Below, in pieces: positions 48,352-56,844 of a stretch of DNA of 64,000 bases. Both the position numbers and the translations under genes were made by a program. Under the pieces are notes generated by a model, which searched no databases, had not been told where the DNA came from, and was given only the letters and a program-made list of their open reading frames with translations. The stretch comes from Patescibacteria group bacterium (GTDB taxonomy: Bacteria > Patescibacteriota > Patescibacteriia > 2-12-FULL-60-25), in assembly GCA_029210915.1 (NCBI GenBank), contig JARGGJ010000007.1:1-64000 (forward strand). The letters are read 5' to 3'. Position 1 is the first letter of the stretch. Each line of letters begins with the position of its first letter.

Positions 48352-49119
48352 ATGCCTACAAAGACCAACAGCACAGTCAAAGGTTGCCTTACGGACACCG
48401 TCATCGAAATCGAGAGCTTGAATAAGCAATACGAGAACGATGAGATTGTTACAAAAGTCTTGCACGACGTGTCTTTTCAGGTTCCGAAAGGTCAATTTTT
48501 GGCCATCATGGGACCCTCCGGTTCCGGTAAATCGACCTTGATGCACATAATCGGCATGCTCGATTCCGCAACATCCGGCATCTACAAGTTCGAAGGCACA
48601 GATATCAGCGAGTTTTCCGATGACGAGAAAGCTCAACTTCGTGGCGAAAAAATCGGATTCGTCTTCCAATCCTTCAACCTGCTCTCCAAAGCATCGGTTC
48701 TTGAAAACGTTAAACTACCGCTTTTGTATTCCAATGTTCCGCACAAAGACAGAGATGCAATGGCTATGGAAGCCATTAATGCGGTTGGCCTTGGCCACAG
48801 AGTAGAAAACCTATCCAATCAATTATCCGGCGGCGAACGCCAACGTGTAGCCATTGCTCGCGCGCTAATCCGCAAGCCATCCGTTATCTTTGCCGATGAG
48901 CCTACAGGTAATTTGGATTCCAAATCCGGCATGCAGGTTATGCAATTACTCCAAGATCTAAACCTCGAGCAATGCGTCACCATCATCTTGGTTACCCACG
49001 AGCGTTACACAGCCGAGCACGCCGAACGCGAGATTCGTTTACTCGATGGTAAAATTGTTTCCGATCAAGCTGTAGCCAACCGGCGCATCGCCAAAAATGA
49101 AAAAGAATTACTTAAATAA
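48352..49119 (+). CDS. MacB-type ABC transporter ATPase subunit
   Basis: All ABC motifs are present: GPSGSGKST (Walker A, near residue 54), QSFNLL (Q-loop), LSGGERQRVAIARAL (signature), VIFADEPTGNLDS (Walker B) and VTHE (H-loop). The SGGE context and the DEPTGNLD form belong to the MacB/LolD/FtsE group that works with permeases having a large extracytoplasmic domain. Unlike classical MacB, ATPase and permease are separate proteins here. At 255 aa it has a short N-terminal extension. It should power the two permeases downstream. Confidence 0.94.
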   Translation: MPTKTNSTVKGCLTDTVIEIESLNKQYENDEIVTKVLHDVSFQVPKGQFLAIMGPSGSGKSTLMHIIGMLDSATSGIYKFEGTDISEFSDDEKAQLRGEKIGFVFQSFNLLSKASVLENVKLPLLYSNVPHKDRDAMAMEAINAVGLGHRVENLSNQLSGGERQRVAIARALIRKPSVIFADEPTGNLDSKSGMQVMQLLQDLNLEQCVTIILVTHERYTAEHAEREIRLLDGKIVSDQAVANRRIAKNEKELLK

Positions 49120-49200
49120 ACTTATAACGTCCTAGGTCCTGGGTACATAGTCCTGGCTCCGATCAAAGCCAGGACCATGTACTAAGGACCATGTACCTAA
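49120..49200. repeat. CCAGGACCATGTAC repeat, copy 2
   Basis: CGTCCTAGGTCCTGGGTACA and TAGTCCTGGCTCCGATCAAA pair with GCCAGGACCATGTACTAAGG and ACCATGTACC. It ends six bases before the MazG-like ATG. Confidence 0.8.
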
Positions 49201-49205
49201 AGTCT

Positions 49206-49505
49206 ATGCACTTCAAAGAAATCCAATCCAAAGTAATGAAACACGCGAAAGCGTACGAGAAAAAGTACAAAGTAAAAATCGATGAGGAATTCGCGATGAT
49301 AAAAATAGTTGAGGAAGTTGGTGAATTTGCACAGGCTGTTCTCATTCACAAGCATAAAAGCCGTCCCGAGAAATTCGTGCCAAAAAAAGAAAGCTTAGAG
49401 CACATTGCCGAAGAACTTTCAGATGTGGTTGGCATGGCGCTCGTCAACGCAGATCTGTTGGGCATTGATCTCGAGAAAGCACTCAAAAAGAAGTGGATCG
49501 ACTAA
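49206..49505 (+). CDS. MazG-like nucleotide pyrophosphohydrolase (99 aa)
   Basis: The start at 49206 (MHFKEIQSKVMKHAKAYEKK) is chosen; an in-frame ATG at 49191 lies in the repeat. The active-site pattern E-E-x2-E ... E-E-L-x-D is present as VEEVGEFAQAV near residue 38 and IAEELSDVVGMALVNADLLGI near 70, typical of the all-alpha NTP pyrophosphatase fold that removes non-canonical or excess (d)NTPs. It is a single-domain form. Its position between the ABC ATPase and permease genes, with repeats on both sides, suggests a later insertion. Confidence 0.85.
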   Translation: MHFKEIQSKVMKHAKAYEKKYKVKIDEEFAMIKIVEEVGEFAQAVLIHKHKSRPEKFVPKKESLEHIAEELSDVVGMALVNADLLGIDLEKALKKKWID

Positions 49506-49590
49506 CGTATAAAGTCGTAACGTCTTAAAGTCTTAACGTCATAACGTACAAAACAGGCAACCCTGTTAAGACGTTAAGACGTTTCCCTAT
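49504..49590. repeat. AACGTCTTAAAGTCTTAACGTC repeat before the permease gene
   Basis: AAGTCGTAACGTCTTAAAGT and CTTAACGTCATAACGTAC meet TTAAGACGTTAAGACGTTTC. It belongs with the tracts at 27296 and 36793. Confidence 0.75.
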
Positions 49591-49594
49591 TAAC

Positions 49595-50827
49595 ATGAAA
49601 CTCTCCGACCTATTCGACAGTTCATTAGATAGCCTGCTTAGAACTTTAAACAGGTCTATTTTAACTATGATAGGTATGGTTATAGGTATTGCCGCGGTTA
49701 TCTTGGCTTTATCAATCGGTGAGTCTGCGCAAAAATTCATACTCTCGCAAATTTCGGGTTTTGGCTCGGATGTCTTTTTTATGGAAAGCGGAACGCTGGA
49801 GGGGCAAACCAACAATCCATCGCCTTTTGTGGAGCAAGTTTTAACGCTTGATGATTTTAAATCTTTAAAACGACAATCTTGGATAGTTGGTGTCTCGGGT
49901 AATATTTTTAAATCCGATCTTTTGCAATATCAAGGTAATAATCAAAATATTCAAGTCATAGGCACTTCGCCCGATGATTTGATGATAAACGATTACGAGA
50001 TGAAAGATGGCATCTATATGTCGGATGATCAATTCGATGGCAGAGCGCGCGTAGCTGTAATCGGTTCCACACTCGAAGAAAATATATTTGGCCGTGGCAA
50101 TGCCGTTGGTCAAAGAATTAAGCTTGGTACAACCAATTATCGAGTTATCGGAGTTTTGGAAAAAATCGGCACTCGATTCTTTCAAAATATGGATGAGATG
50201 GTTTTTATCCCGGCAACAACAATGATGGATCAATACAGTTACGATACTTTTCAATTTTTATCAATAAAAACCTCTATCCCAACCGAGGAAGCAAGGTTTC
50301 AACTCGAAGTTTTAATGCGAGATCTTCACAACATCGATAACCCCGAGGGAGATTTATCTAAAGATGATTTTTATGTATCAACAGCAGAGGACGCGGCTGA
50401 AATAGTAACCGCCATCACCGGAGTTTTGCAGATTCTACTCTCCGCCATTGCCGCCATATCGTTGCTTGTCGGCGGAGTTGGCATTATGAATATCATGTAT
50501 GTCAGCGTTACCGAGCGTGTAAACGAGATCGGCTTACGTAAAGCTATCGGTGCAACAAGCAAAGAAGTTCTAAATCAATTTTTATTGGAATCCGTATTGC
50601 TCACTTTGGGCGGAGGCATCGGCGGCGTTATACTTGGCATGACAGCGGCTTGGGTTGTTATTGGAATCATCAATAGTTATTTGGAAGGCTGGGAGTTTAT
50701 AATCTCTTTAAATGGTATTATTTTTGGTGTAGTGGTCTCAACACTCGTAGGTATTATTTTTGGCTACGCCCCCGCCAAAACAGCTTCAAAACTCGATCCG
50801 ATAGTGGCGCTAAGGAAGAATGAATAA
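49595..50827 (+). CDS. MacB-type ABC permease 1 (410 aa)
   Basis: Topology is typical: one N-terminal helix (about 24-45, LTMIGMVIGIAAVILALSIG), an extracytoplasmic MacB periplasmic core domain (about 50-270), and three helices in an FtsX domain (about 285-400). The stretch VGGVGIMNIMYVSVTERVNEIGLRKAIGAT is the conserved coupling region that contacts the ATPase. It probably exports peptides, lipids or antimicrobial compounds with the ATPase and adaptor upstream. The paralogue next to it is similar throughout, so the exporter may be a heterodimer. Confidence 0.93.
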   Translation: MKLSDLFDSSLDSLLRTLNRSILTMIGMVIGIAAVILALSIGESAQKFILSQISGFGSDVFFMESGTLEGQTNNPSPFVEQVLTLDDFKSLKRQSWIVGVSGNIFKSDLLQYQGNNQNIQVIGTSPDDLMINDYEMKDGIYMSDDQFDGRARVAVIGSTLEENIFGRGNAVGQRIKLGTTNYRVIGVLEKIGTRFFQNMDEMVFIPATTMMDQYSYDTFQFLSIKTSIPTEEARFQLEVLMRDLHNIDNPEGDLSKDDFYVSTAEDAAEIVTAITGVLQILLSAIAAISLLVGGVGIMNIMYVSVTERVNEIGLRKAIGATSKEVLNQFLLESVLLTLGGGIGGVILGMTAAWVVIGIINSYLEGWEFIISLNGIIFGVVVSTLVGIIFGYAPAKTASKLDPIVALRKNE

Positions 50828-50842
50828 CCTAATACTATGTTA

Positions 50843-50928
50843 AAAAGTTCATCAAGATTAAAGTTCATCACGAGTAACTTAAGCTTCTCCTGATGAACTT
50901 GTTACTTTAAACTTGATGAACGAAGGCT
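50843..50928. repeat. Palindromic TTCATCAAGA repeat, copy 6
   Basis: AAAAGTTCATCAAGATTAAA and GTTCATCACGAGTAACTTAAG meet TCTCCTGATGAACTTGTTAC and TTGATGAAC. It ends beside the start of permease 2. Confidence 0.8.
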
Positions 50929-50930
50929 TT

Positions 50931-52175
50931 ATGAAAATCTCCGACCTCTTCCAAATCAGTTGGCAAAACTTAATCCGCAATCGCAGACGGGCGGCTTTAA
51001 CTATGCTTGGGATTATCATTGGAGTTATGTCGGTGATTCTGATGCTTTCGGTTGGCCAAGCGGCGGAGAATTACATTTTGGGGCAAGTTGCGTCTTTTGG
51101 ATCGGATTTAATAATTGTACGCAGTGGACCGGGTGATGGCAGTGGAAACAGTGCCGGCCCGCCCAATATGACTCAAAAGCAATCTGTCGATTTGGATGAT
51201 TATAAACGATTAAGACGCGAGAATTGGATTCAGGCAATAAGCGCAAGTTATTTTTCCGATCTTTTAGTGGAGTATCAGGGTGCCAGCATAACCCCAAGGG
51301 TAGCCGGTGTAACGCAAGATGAAACTGTTGTTTACAACACAACAATAAAAGAAGGTAATTTTATCTCAGAATCCGATGTTGATACGGGGGCGCGCGTTGT
51401 TGTTTTGGGTATAGACGCCGCTGATGATTTATTTGGGCAAGAAGACCCGCTTGGCAAAAGAGTAAAAATAAAGAAACAAAATTACAGGGTTATAGGCGTG
51501 TTGGATAGGGCTGGAACACGTTTTTTTACCAATCTTGATAAAGGAGTCTACGTACCGGTTACAACACTTATGCGTGATCTAAACCAAGATTACGTTTTCT
51601 CGCTGTCACTAAAGATTGGAAACATGTCATCCGACGAAGCCAAAGAGCGTATTCGCATTATCCTTCGCGACACTCACAACTTGGATAACCCCGAAGGAGA
51701 TTTAGCAAAAGATGATTTTTTTATAGCCGGCCAAGAGGATACGGCGGCCGCAGCCGGAATGATAGGGGATATCTTGCAAGTTCTCCTTGCTTCAATCGCC
51801 GCCATCTCCCTCATCGTTGGTGGAGTCGGCATTATGAACATAATGTTCGTTACAGTCACCGAGCGCACCCGCGAGATAGGCCTCCGCAAAGCCGTTGGCG
51901 CCAGACAAGGCGATATTCTCTCACAATTCCTCATCGAAGCCGTTGTACTCTGTATCGTCGGTGGTATGATCGGTGTCTTATTGGGAATCGCCATATCTTG
52001 GAGTGGAATTCAAATTCTGCGCGCCTTCGAATCAGATAATTGGATCTTTGCTATACCCTGGGATGGCGTCTTCTTAGGCCTCGGCGTCTCCACCGCCATC
52101 GGCATCATCTTCGGCTACATACCCGCAAGACGAGCTGCAAAGTACAACGCAATCAAAGCTTTGCAATATGAATAA
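50931..52175 (+). CDS. MacB-type ABC permease 2 (414 aa)
   Basis: It is a paralogue of the previous gene, with the same N-terminal helix (RRAALTMLGIIIGVMSVILML), periplasmic core and FtsX domain, and the same coupling motif VGGVGIMNIMFVTVTERTREIGLRKAVGAR. The ATG at 50931 is preferred over an in-frame TTG at 50913 inside the repeat. Differences from permease 1 are concentrated in the outer domain, as expected for subunits with distinct contacts. It ends the exporter operon, followed by a U-tract terminator at 52256. Confidence 0.93.
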   Translation: MKISDLFQISWQNLIRNRRRAALTMLGIIIGVMSVILMLSVGQAAENYILGQVASFGSDLIIVRSGPGDGSGNSAGPPNMTQKQSVDLDDYKRLRRENWIQAISASYFSDLLVEYQGASITPRVAGVTQDETVVYNTTIKEGNFISESDVDTGARVVVLGIDAADDLFGQEDPLGKRVKIKKQNYRVIGVLDRAGTRFFTNLDKGVYVPVTTLMRDLNQDYVFSLSLKIGNMSSDEAKERIRIILRDTHNLDNPEGDLAKDDFFIAGQEDTAAAAGMIGDILQVLLASIAAISLIVGGVGIMNIMFVTVTERTREIGLRKAVGARQGDILSQFLIEAVVLCIVGGMIGVLLGIAISWSGIQILRAFESDNWIFAIPWDGVFLGLGVSTAIGIIFGYIPARRAAKYNAIKALQYE

Positions 52176-52204
52176 ACGATTCGCTGAACTAGTTTCAGCG
52201 AATG

Positions 52205-52282
52205 ATTCCCCCAATTTTTATCGTTGTCCGAATAAATGCCGAACGATAAAAATATCCCCCTTTATTAAAGGGGGTTTTTGTT
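52205..52282. repeat. CCCCCAATTTTT / CCCCCTTTATTAAAGGGGG repeat, copy 1
   Basis: ATTCCCCCAATTTTTATCGT, a TCCGAATAAATGCCGAACG centre, then AAAATATCCCCCTTTATTAA and AGGGGG. Related copies sit at 56722 and 58373, always directly after a gene. Confidence 0.8.
52256..52280 (+). terminator. Terminator of the MacAB-like operon
   Basis: CCCCC-TTTATTAAA-GGGGG followed by TTTTT, formed by the right half of the repeat. A second hairpin ACCCCAGTTTTCACTGGGG (52337-52355), preceded by a run of A, would terminate minus-strand transcription. Confidence 0.7.
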
Positions 52283-52464
52283 ACAAGGACTTAATAAACG
52301 GTTTACTGAATTAATTTCAGTACAGCAAAAAAAAGACCCCAGTTTTCACTGGGGGAGTTATCGCGACGTACAGCTATCTGCTATCTGCTAATGGCTGGCT
52401 ATCAATGTGGACAACTATTTAGTAGATGCTAATTATCCCGCTTTATTAAGCGTTTTTTCGTTTC

Positions 52465-52494
52465 TTGACGTCCATCCGCATCATAAGCTATATT
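52465..52494 (+). promoter_or_regulatory. Promoter of the hrcA heat-shock operon
   Basis: TTGACG (52465-52470), 18 bases, TATATT (52489-52494). The CIRCE operator begins two bases after the -10 box, so HrcA binding would block initiation. Confidence 0.8.
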
Positions 52495-52495
52495 A

Positions 52496-52522
52496 TTAGC
52501 ACTCAAACACAAGGAGTGCTAA
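52496..52522 (+). promoter_or_regulatory. CIRCE operator (HrcA binding site)
   Basis: TTAGCACTC-N9-GAGTGCTAA is a perfect match to the CIRCE consensus. It lies 70 bases before hrcA and just after the -10 box, predicting HrcA autoregulation and repression of the downstream chaperone genes at normal temperature. No second CIRCE was seen before grpE, dnaK or dnaJ, so they probably depend on this promoter or on unknown ones. Confidence 0.97.
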
Positions 52523-52591
52523 GTAACATCTTATTTTGTCGAGTTTGTTCGAATCGTGGTTCGTAGTTCGAAATTCGATGTTCGATTAGTT

Positions 52592-53287
52592 ATGTTAGAT
52601 GATCACCTAAAACAAATGCTCGCCATGGTTGTAGAGCAAGTAATTCACACCGGTGATCCGATAGGTTCTCAGTATTTGGTTGATACCTACAAACTCAATA
52701 TCAGCTCCGCAACTGTCCGCAATTACTTTTCTGCACTGGAGCGTGAAGAATATATTACCCAACCGCACACCTCATCCGGCAGAATCCCAACCGAAAAAGG
52801 TTATCAATTCTATGTAGATAATTTAATGAAGCCCCGCTTACTTTCTAAAAAAGAACGCAACGATTTGGAAGAGGCCGCGCAAGCCACGCACATCGACGAG
52901 CGCAATGTAAAGCAATTGGCAAAATCATCTGCCGATTTGGCACAAAACGCAGTTGTTATCGGCATAGGAGAAATGGACAGTTTTTATACCGGGCTTTCGC
53001 ATCTTTTTACTCAAAATGAATTCAAAGATTGGAACCGCATTGTAAACATGAGCGATATTCTGGATCGCTTGGATGAAGTGCTGTTCACCCTCCGCCAAAA
53101 ATACTACGAAAAACCAACAGCCCTAATCGGCTCCGAGTGCCCTTTTGGCCCCATGTGCGGTTTAGTTATTACTTCACTCAAACAAGGTCACATTATCGGA
53201 ATTCTTGGCCCCATGCGCATGGATTACGGGCATTCAATCTCACTTTTAACTCATGTGCAAAGCTTACTCGATGATGAGCGTTCATAA
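52592..53287 (+). CDS. hrcA: Heat-inducible transcription repressor HrcA, short form
   Basis: HrcA represses chaperone genes by binding CIRCE. The ATG at 52592 starts MLDDHLKQMLAMVVEQVIHTG; upstream codons from 52556 read as a repeat (TTCGTAGTTCGAAATTCGAT). The winged helix is well kept: GDPIGSQYLVDTYKLNISSATVRN, then LEREEYITQPHTSSGRIPTEKGY. At 231 aa it is clearly shorter than usual HrcA (about 340 aa). The C-terminal GAF-like sensing domain is reduced, but the end (GPMRMDYGHSISLLTHVQSLL) still matches the normal HrcA end. The loss is therefore internal. Confidence 0.95.
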   Translation: MLDDHLKQMLAMVVEQVIHTGDPIGSQYLVDTYKLNISSATVRNYFSALEREEYITQPHTSSGRIPTEKGYQFYVDNLMKPRLLSKKERNDLEEAAQATHIDERNVKQLAKSSADLAQNAVVIGIGEMDSFYTGLSHLFTQNEFKDWNRIVNMSDILDRLDEVLFTLRQKYYEKPTALIGSECPFGPMCGLVITSLKQGHIIGILGPMRMDYGHSISLLTHVQSLLDDERS

Positions 53288-53400
53288 CGTTTATAACGAT
53301 TGTGACGTTCATAACGTTCATAACGTTTATAACGAGTTCAGTAGTTATCTAAATTACAGCGTCAACTCGTTATAAACGTTATAAACGTTAAAAACGAATA
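53285..53400. repeat. AACGTTTATAACGTT repeat, copy 2
   Basis: TAACGTTTATAACGATTGTG and ACGTTCATAACGTTCATAAC meet CTCGTTATAAACGTTATAAA and CGTTAAAAACG. It resembles the 11434 copy, including the shared AGTTCAGTAG/AGTTCAGTGG word. Confidence 0.75.
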
Positions 53401-53410
53401 ACAAGTACTT

Positions 53411-54022
53411 ATGAAAGATAAAAACTCTAATAAAGATGAAGAACAAAACCTCAACGAAAAAGTTGATGAGACATTGGAAGAGGCAGTGGAAGCTATGGAA
53501 GATCAGCATCAAGATGAGGTCGCGGAACATGAAATGGTCGAGGTGGCTGATTGCGCCAAATGCCCCGAATATCTTGCCGGCTGGAAGCGCGCGGTTGCCG
53601 ATTACGAGAATCTTAAGCGCCAAACCGCAGAAGATAAAATCAATTTCTCCAGATATGCTCACGAACAAATGCTCTTGGATATTCTGCCCGCAATAGATCA
53701 ATTCGAAACAGCGCTTAATCACATTCCAGATACAGCAGAGATTCCCGAACTGCAAAAAAAACAAATCGATAACTGGCTCATTGGCATCAAAGCGGTTAAC
53801 TCGCTCTGGGAACAAATGTTTCAAAACATCGGTCTCGTAAAAATCAATACAGATGGTGAGTTCGATCCCAATTTGCACAACGCCGTCAGCCAAGAATCGG
53901 ATCCCGATAAACCCAAAGGCGCAATCTTAAAAACAATCCAATCCGGCTGGATGCTGAAAGACACCGTCCTCCGCCCGGCAAAAGTCGTGGTAAACAAAAT
54001 TAATTATGAAGAAGATAAATAA
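53411..54022 (+). CDS. grpE: Nucleotide exchange factor GrpE
   Basis: GrpE releases ADP from DnaK. An acidic, disordered N-terminus (about 1-45) leads to the long dimer helix (CPEYLAGWKRAVADYENLKRQ), then NFSRYAHEQMLLDILPAIDQFE and the beta-domain with DGEFDPNLHNAVSQESDP and GWMLKDTVLRPAKVVV. At 203 aa the length is normal. It follows hrcA in the order usual for CIRCE operons. The palindromic repeat between the two could act as a processing or attenuation site. Confidence 0.96.
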   Translation: MKDKNSNKDEEQNLNEKVDETLEEAVEAMEDQHQDEVAEHEMVEVADCAKCPEYLAGWKRAVADYENLKRQTAEDKINFSRYAHEQMLLDILPAIDQFETALNHIPDTAEIPELQKKQIDNWLIGIKAVNSLWEQMFQNIGLVKINTDGEFDPNLHNAVSQESDPDKPKGAILKTIQSGWMLKDTVLRPAKVVVNKINYEEDK

Positions 54023-54027
54023 TAACC

Positions 54028-54112
54028 ACAGTATTTGGTATAAGGTATATGGTATATGGCAGTAAAACAATAATAACAGCCAAATACCACATACCAAATA
54101 CAAGATACTAAA
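54028..54112. repeat. GGTATAAGGTATATGGTATATGGC palindrome between grpE and hsp20
   Basis: TTTGGTATAAGGTATATGGT faces CCACATACCAAATACAAGAT across AAACAATAATAACAGCC. It is an imperfect long inverted repeat, and no other copy was noticed. Confidence 0.65.
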
Positions 54113-54121
54113 ATATTGATT

Positions 54122-54556
54122 ATGACAAACATCATGAAATGGTCACCTTTCTTCGAGCCATTCGAGCAATTTGATGATTTCTTCAAAGATACTCCGGCTC
54201 TCGCTGTATCCAAACAAGGTCTCATTCCTCCGGTCGACATGTACGAAACCAAGGATGCTGTAATCATCGAAACTCCACTGGCAGGCGCGGACCCTAAAAA
54301 AGTCAGTGTTGAGGTAGAAAACGGAGTACTTACAATCAAAGGCTCGTGCGACAGAAAAACCGAGGTGGAAGATAAAAACTATTACCGCAAAGAGATCCGC
54401 TCCGGCCAAATCTTTCGCCAAATCTCGCTCCCATCACGCGTAGATGATAACCAAGCCGAAGCCGAGTTTAAAGACGGAATGCTAAAAGTAACCGTTCCCA
54501 AACTCGCCGAAGCCAAAACCAAGTCCATTAAAATTAACGTTCAAAAAGAGGACTAA
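54122..54556 (+). CDS. Hsp20 (alpha-crystallin) small heat-shock protein
   Basis: The alpha-crystallin domain spans about residues 35-135, with VDMYETKDAVIIETPLAGAD, VEVENGVLTIKG and the terminal GMLKVTVPK (the conserved G-x-L). The N-terminus (MKWSPFFEPFEQFDDFFKD) is short and Phe-rich, as used for oligomer assembly and client capture. The ATG at 54122 is chosen over the TTG at 54116. It is placed between grpE and dnaK, an unusual but logical position that puts a holdase in the same regulon. Confidence 0.94.
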   Translation: MTNIMKWSPFFEPFEQFDDFFKDTPALAVSKQGLIPPVDMYETKDAVIIETPLAGADPKKVSVEVENGVLTIKGSCDRKTEVEDKNYYRKEIRSGQIFRQISLPSRVDDNQAEAEFKDGMLKVTVPKLAEAKTKSIKINVQKED

Positions 54557-54557
54557 C

Positions 54558-54655
54558 CTCGAAGAGTTCATAAAGTTGAAAGTAACAAGTTCATAAAGAA
54601 CCACTAAGTTTTCTCTTTATGAACTTTACAAACTTTACAAACTTTATGAACTCAA
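54558..54655. repeat. AAGTTCATAAAGAACC repeat, diverged relative (copy 7)
   Basis: AGAGTTCATAAAGTTGAAAG and AACAAGTTCATAAAGAACCA face CTCTTTATGAACTTTACAAA. The centre is CTAAG. It is followed at 54713-54745 by a CCGTAGGTGCGACTCCCATG / TGATCGCACC fragment of the GTAGGGGCG type. Confidence 0.75.
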
Positions 54656-54764
54656 GCGGTCAGTTCTCAAGATCAACTCACTAAACTAACTTAACAAATA
54701 ATTATCACCATTCCGTAGGTGCGACTCCCATGTGATCGCACCGAAGGAAACAAGCTAAAAAAGT

Positions 54765-56720
54765 ATGAGCAAAATTCTAGGTATCGATTTAGGTACAACA
54801 AATTCCTGCATGGCCATTGTAGAGGGTGGCCAGCCCAAAGTTTTGGAAAACGCCGAGGGTGCGCGTACAACGCCATCCATGGTTGCGATTTCCAAAAATA
54901 ACGAACGATTGGTTGGTCAACTCGCCAAGCGCCAAGCCGCGGTTAACCCCGAAAACACATTATTCTCTATTAAGCGCCTCATTGGCCGTCGTTGGGATGA
55001 CCCCGAGATCGACCGTGATAAAGAGTGGCTTCCATACAAACTCGTCCAAAAAGGCGACAGCGTTCGAGTTATGATGAGCGGTAAAGAGTATTCTCCCGAA
55101 GAAATCTCCGCGATGATTCTGCAAAAACTCAAAGCCGATGCCGAAGCAAAAACCGGCGAAAAAATCACGGAAGCTATAATCACCGTCCCCGCATATTTTG
55201 ATGATGCCCAACGCCAAGCAACTAAGGTTGCAGGCGAAATCGCCGGTCTAACCGTCAAACGCATAATAAACGAACCAACCGCCGCGGCTCTGGCTTATGG
55301 CTTCGACCAAAAGAAAGATCAAAAGATAGTTGTTTACGATTTAGGTGGTGGAACTTTTGATGTTTCTGTTCTGGAAGTGGCATTTGACCCTTCTACCGAG
55401 CAAAACACAGTCGAGGTACTTGCTACAAACGGCGACACTCACTTGGGTGGCGATGACTTTGATCAACTCATAATCAAATGGGCAATCGATGAATTCCGCA
55501 AACAAGAAGGTTTAGACCTCTCCAAAGATCCAATCGCCTTACAGCGTGTTAAAGATGCGGCGGAGAAAGCAAAAATAGAGCTCTCCACAGCCATGGAAAC
55601 AGAACTCAACCAACCATTTATCGCTCAAGATTCCACCGGCGCAAAACACTTGATGCTTAAACTGACTCGCGCCAAGCTCGAAGAGCTTGTTGGCGACTTG
55701 GCAGAAAAAACTCTCGAGCCTTGCAAAAAAGCTCTCGCTGATGCCAAGCTCTCAACTTCCGATATCAACGAGGTGATCTTGGTGGGCGGTATGACTCGCA
55801 TGCCTTTGGTTCAGCAAGCTGTCGAAAAATACTTTGGCAAAAAACCCAATGTAACGGTTAATCCCGACGAAGTTGTAGCCATCGGTGCCGCAGTCCAGGC
55901 CGGAAACCTCCAAGGTGATATTAAAGGCGACTTACTATTGCTCGATGTCACGCCATTATCACTCGGCTTGGAAACCCTTGGCGGTGTAATGACCAAACTC
56001 ATCGAACGCAACACCACAGTACCAACTTCAAAATCCCAAATCTTCTCCACCGCAGCCGATAATCAACCATCCGTAGAGATTGTTGTTTTGCAAGGCGAGC
56101 GCGAACTGGCAAACGATAACCGCAGTTTGGGCCGATTCACACTCTCGGGTTTACCAATGGCACCGCGCGGAGTCCCGCAAATCGAAGTCACTTTTGATAT
56201 CGACGCCAATGGCATCCTAAACGTCAAAGCTGTCGACAAAGGCACCAACAAAGAAGCTAAAATCACCATCACAGCCTCCACCAACTTATCCGACGAAGAG
56301 GTTGAAAAGATGAAAAAAGATGCCGAAGCTCACGCCGAAGAGGATAAAAAGAAAAAAGAATCCATCGAAGTTAAAAACATGGCCGAAACAATGGTTTACA
56401 CCACCGAAAAGATGATGAAAGAAGCCGGCGACAAAGCTAAAGAAGAAGATAAAAAAGAAGTAGAGGAAAAACTCGAAGCTTTAAAGAAACTCAAAGACAG
56501 CGATGACCTGGAAGCCATCAAAAAAGCCTCCGATGAACTCGCAACTTCCGCTCAAAAAGTAGGCGCCGCCATGTACCAACAAGAGCAGGCAAATGCCCAA
56601 GCTCAACAATCAGCCCAACAAAACCCAGAGCCAGGACCAAGTACCGAGGACCCAGGACCCAAAGAAGCTGATGCTAAAGAAGCTGATTTTGAGGAGAAGA
56701 AGGAAGAGTCTAAAGAATAA
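54765..56720 (+). CDS. dnaK: Chaperone DnaK (Hsp70)
   Basis: DnaK binds hydrophobic peptide segments under ATP control. The start [15 protein letters not shown], the ATPase motifs [27 protein letters not shown] and [13 protein letters not shown], the linker [14 protein letters not shown] and the substrate domain are all intact. After the helical lid (to about 600) a Gln/Pro/Glu-rich tail follows. Within it, [12 protein letters not shown] is encoded by an insertion matching the CCAGGACC...GTACC intergenic repeat. The classical EEV(D/E) end is absent. Its 651 aa are normal. Confidence 0.98.
   Translation: MSKILGIDLGTTNSCMAIVEGGQPKVLENAEGARTTPSMVAISKNNERLVGQLAKRQAAVNPENTLFSIKRLIGRRWDDPEIDRDKEWLPYKLVQKGDSVRVMMSGKEYSPEEISAMILQKLKADAEAKTGEKITEAIITVPAYFDDAQRQATKVAGEIAGLTVKRIINEPTAAALAYGFDQKKDQKIVVYDLGGGTFDVSVLEVAFDPSTEQNTVEVLATNGDTHLGGDDFDQLIIKWAIDEFRKQEGLDLSKDPIALQRVKDAAEKAKIELSTAMETELNQPFIAQDSTGAKHLMLKLTRAKLEELVGDLAEKTLEPCKKALADAKLSTSDINEVILVGGMTRMPLVQQAVEKYFGKKPNVTVNPDEVVAIGAAVQAGNLQGDIKGDLLLLDVTPLSLGLETLGGVMTKLIERNTTVPTSKSQIFSTAADNQPSVEIVVLQGERELANDNRSLGRFTLSGLPMAPRGVPQIEVTFDIDANGILNVKAVDKGTNKEAKITITASTNLSDEEVEKMKKDAEAHAEEDKKKKESIEVKNMAETMVYTTEKMMKEAGDKAKEEDKKEVEEKLEALKKLKDSDDLEAIKKASDELATSAQKVGAAMYQQEQANAQAQQSAQQNPEPGPSTEDPGPKEADAKEADFEEKKEESKE
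56625..56665. repeat. CCAGGACC/GTACC repeat inside the dnaK tail
   Basis: AGAGCCAGGACCAAGTACCG followed by AGGACCCAGGACCC. These words are the ones forming the intergenic repeats at 48270 and 49120, here translated in frame. Confidence 0.7.
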
Positions 56721-56721
56721 T

Positions 56722-56795
56722 TCCCCCAATTTTTGTCGCAGTCCCGATAAATTCCCTGCGACAAAAATATCCCCCTTTACTAAAGGGGGTTCTGG
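56722..56795. repeat. CCCCCAATTTTT / CCCCCTTTACTAAAGGGGG repeat, copy 2
   Basis: TTCCCCCAATTTTTGTCGCA, a short centre, then ATATCCCCCTTTACTAAAGG. The right half can form a hairpin after dnaK but lacks a T run. Confidence 0.8.
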
Positions 56796-56802
56796 GTTAA
56801 CT

Positions 56803-56843
56803 AAGCGCTAATAGCTATCCGCTATCGGCTAACGGCTAAAAAA
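56803..56843. repeat. GCTAATAGCTATCCGCTATCGGC repeat
   Basis: CGCTAATAGCTATCCGCTAT and CGGCTAACGGCTAA end just before the DUF3467 start. The style matches 37583-37692. Confidence 0.65.
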
Positions 56844-56844
56844 T

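Noticed and set aside
52310-52360. Second plus-strand terminator after the exporter operon
   Set aside because: The hairpin ACCCCAG...CTGGGG has its A run on the left, so it would work only on the minus strand, where no gene precedes it.
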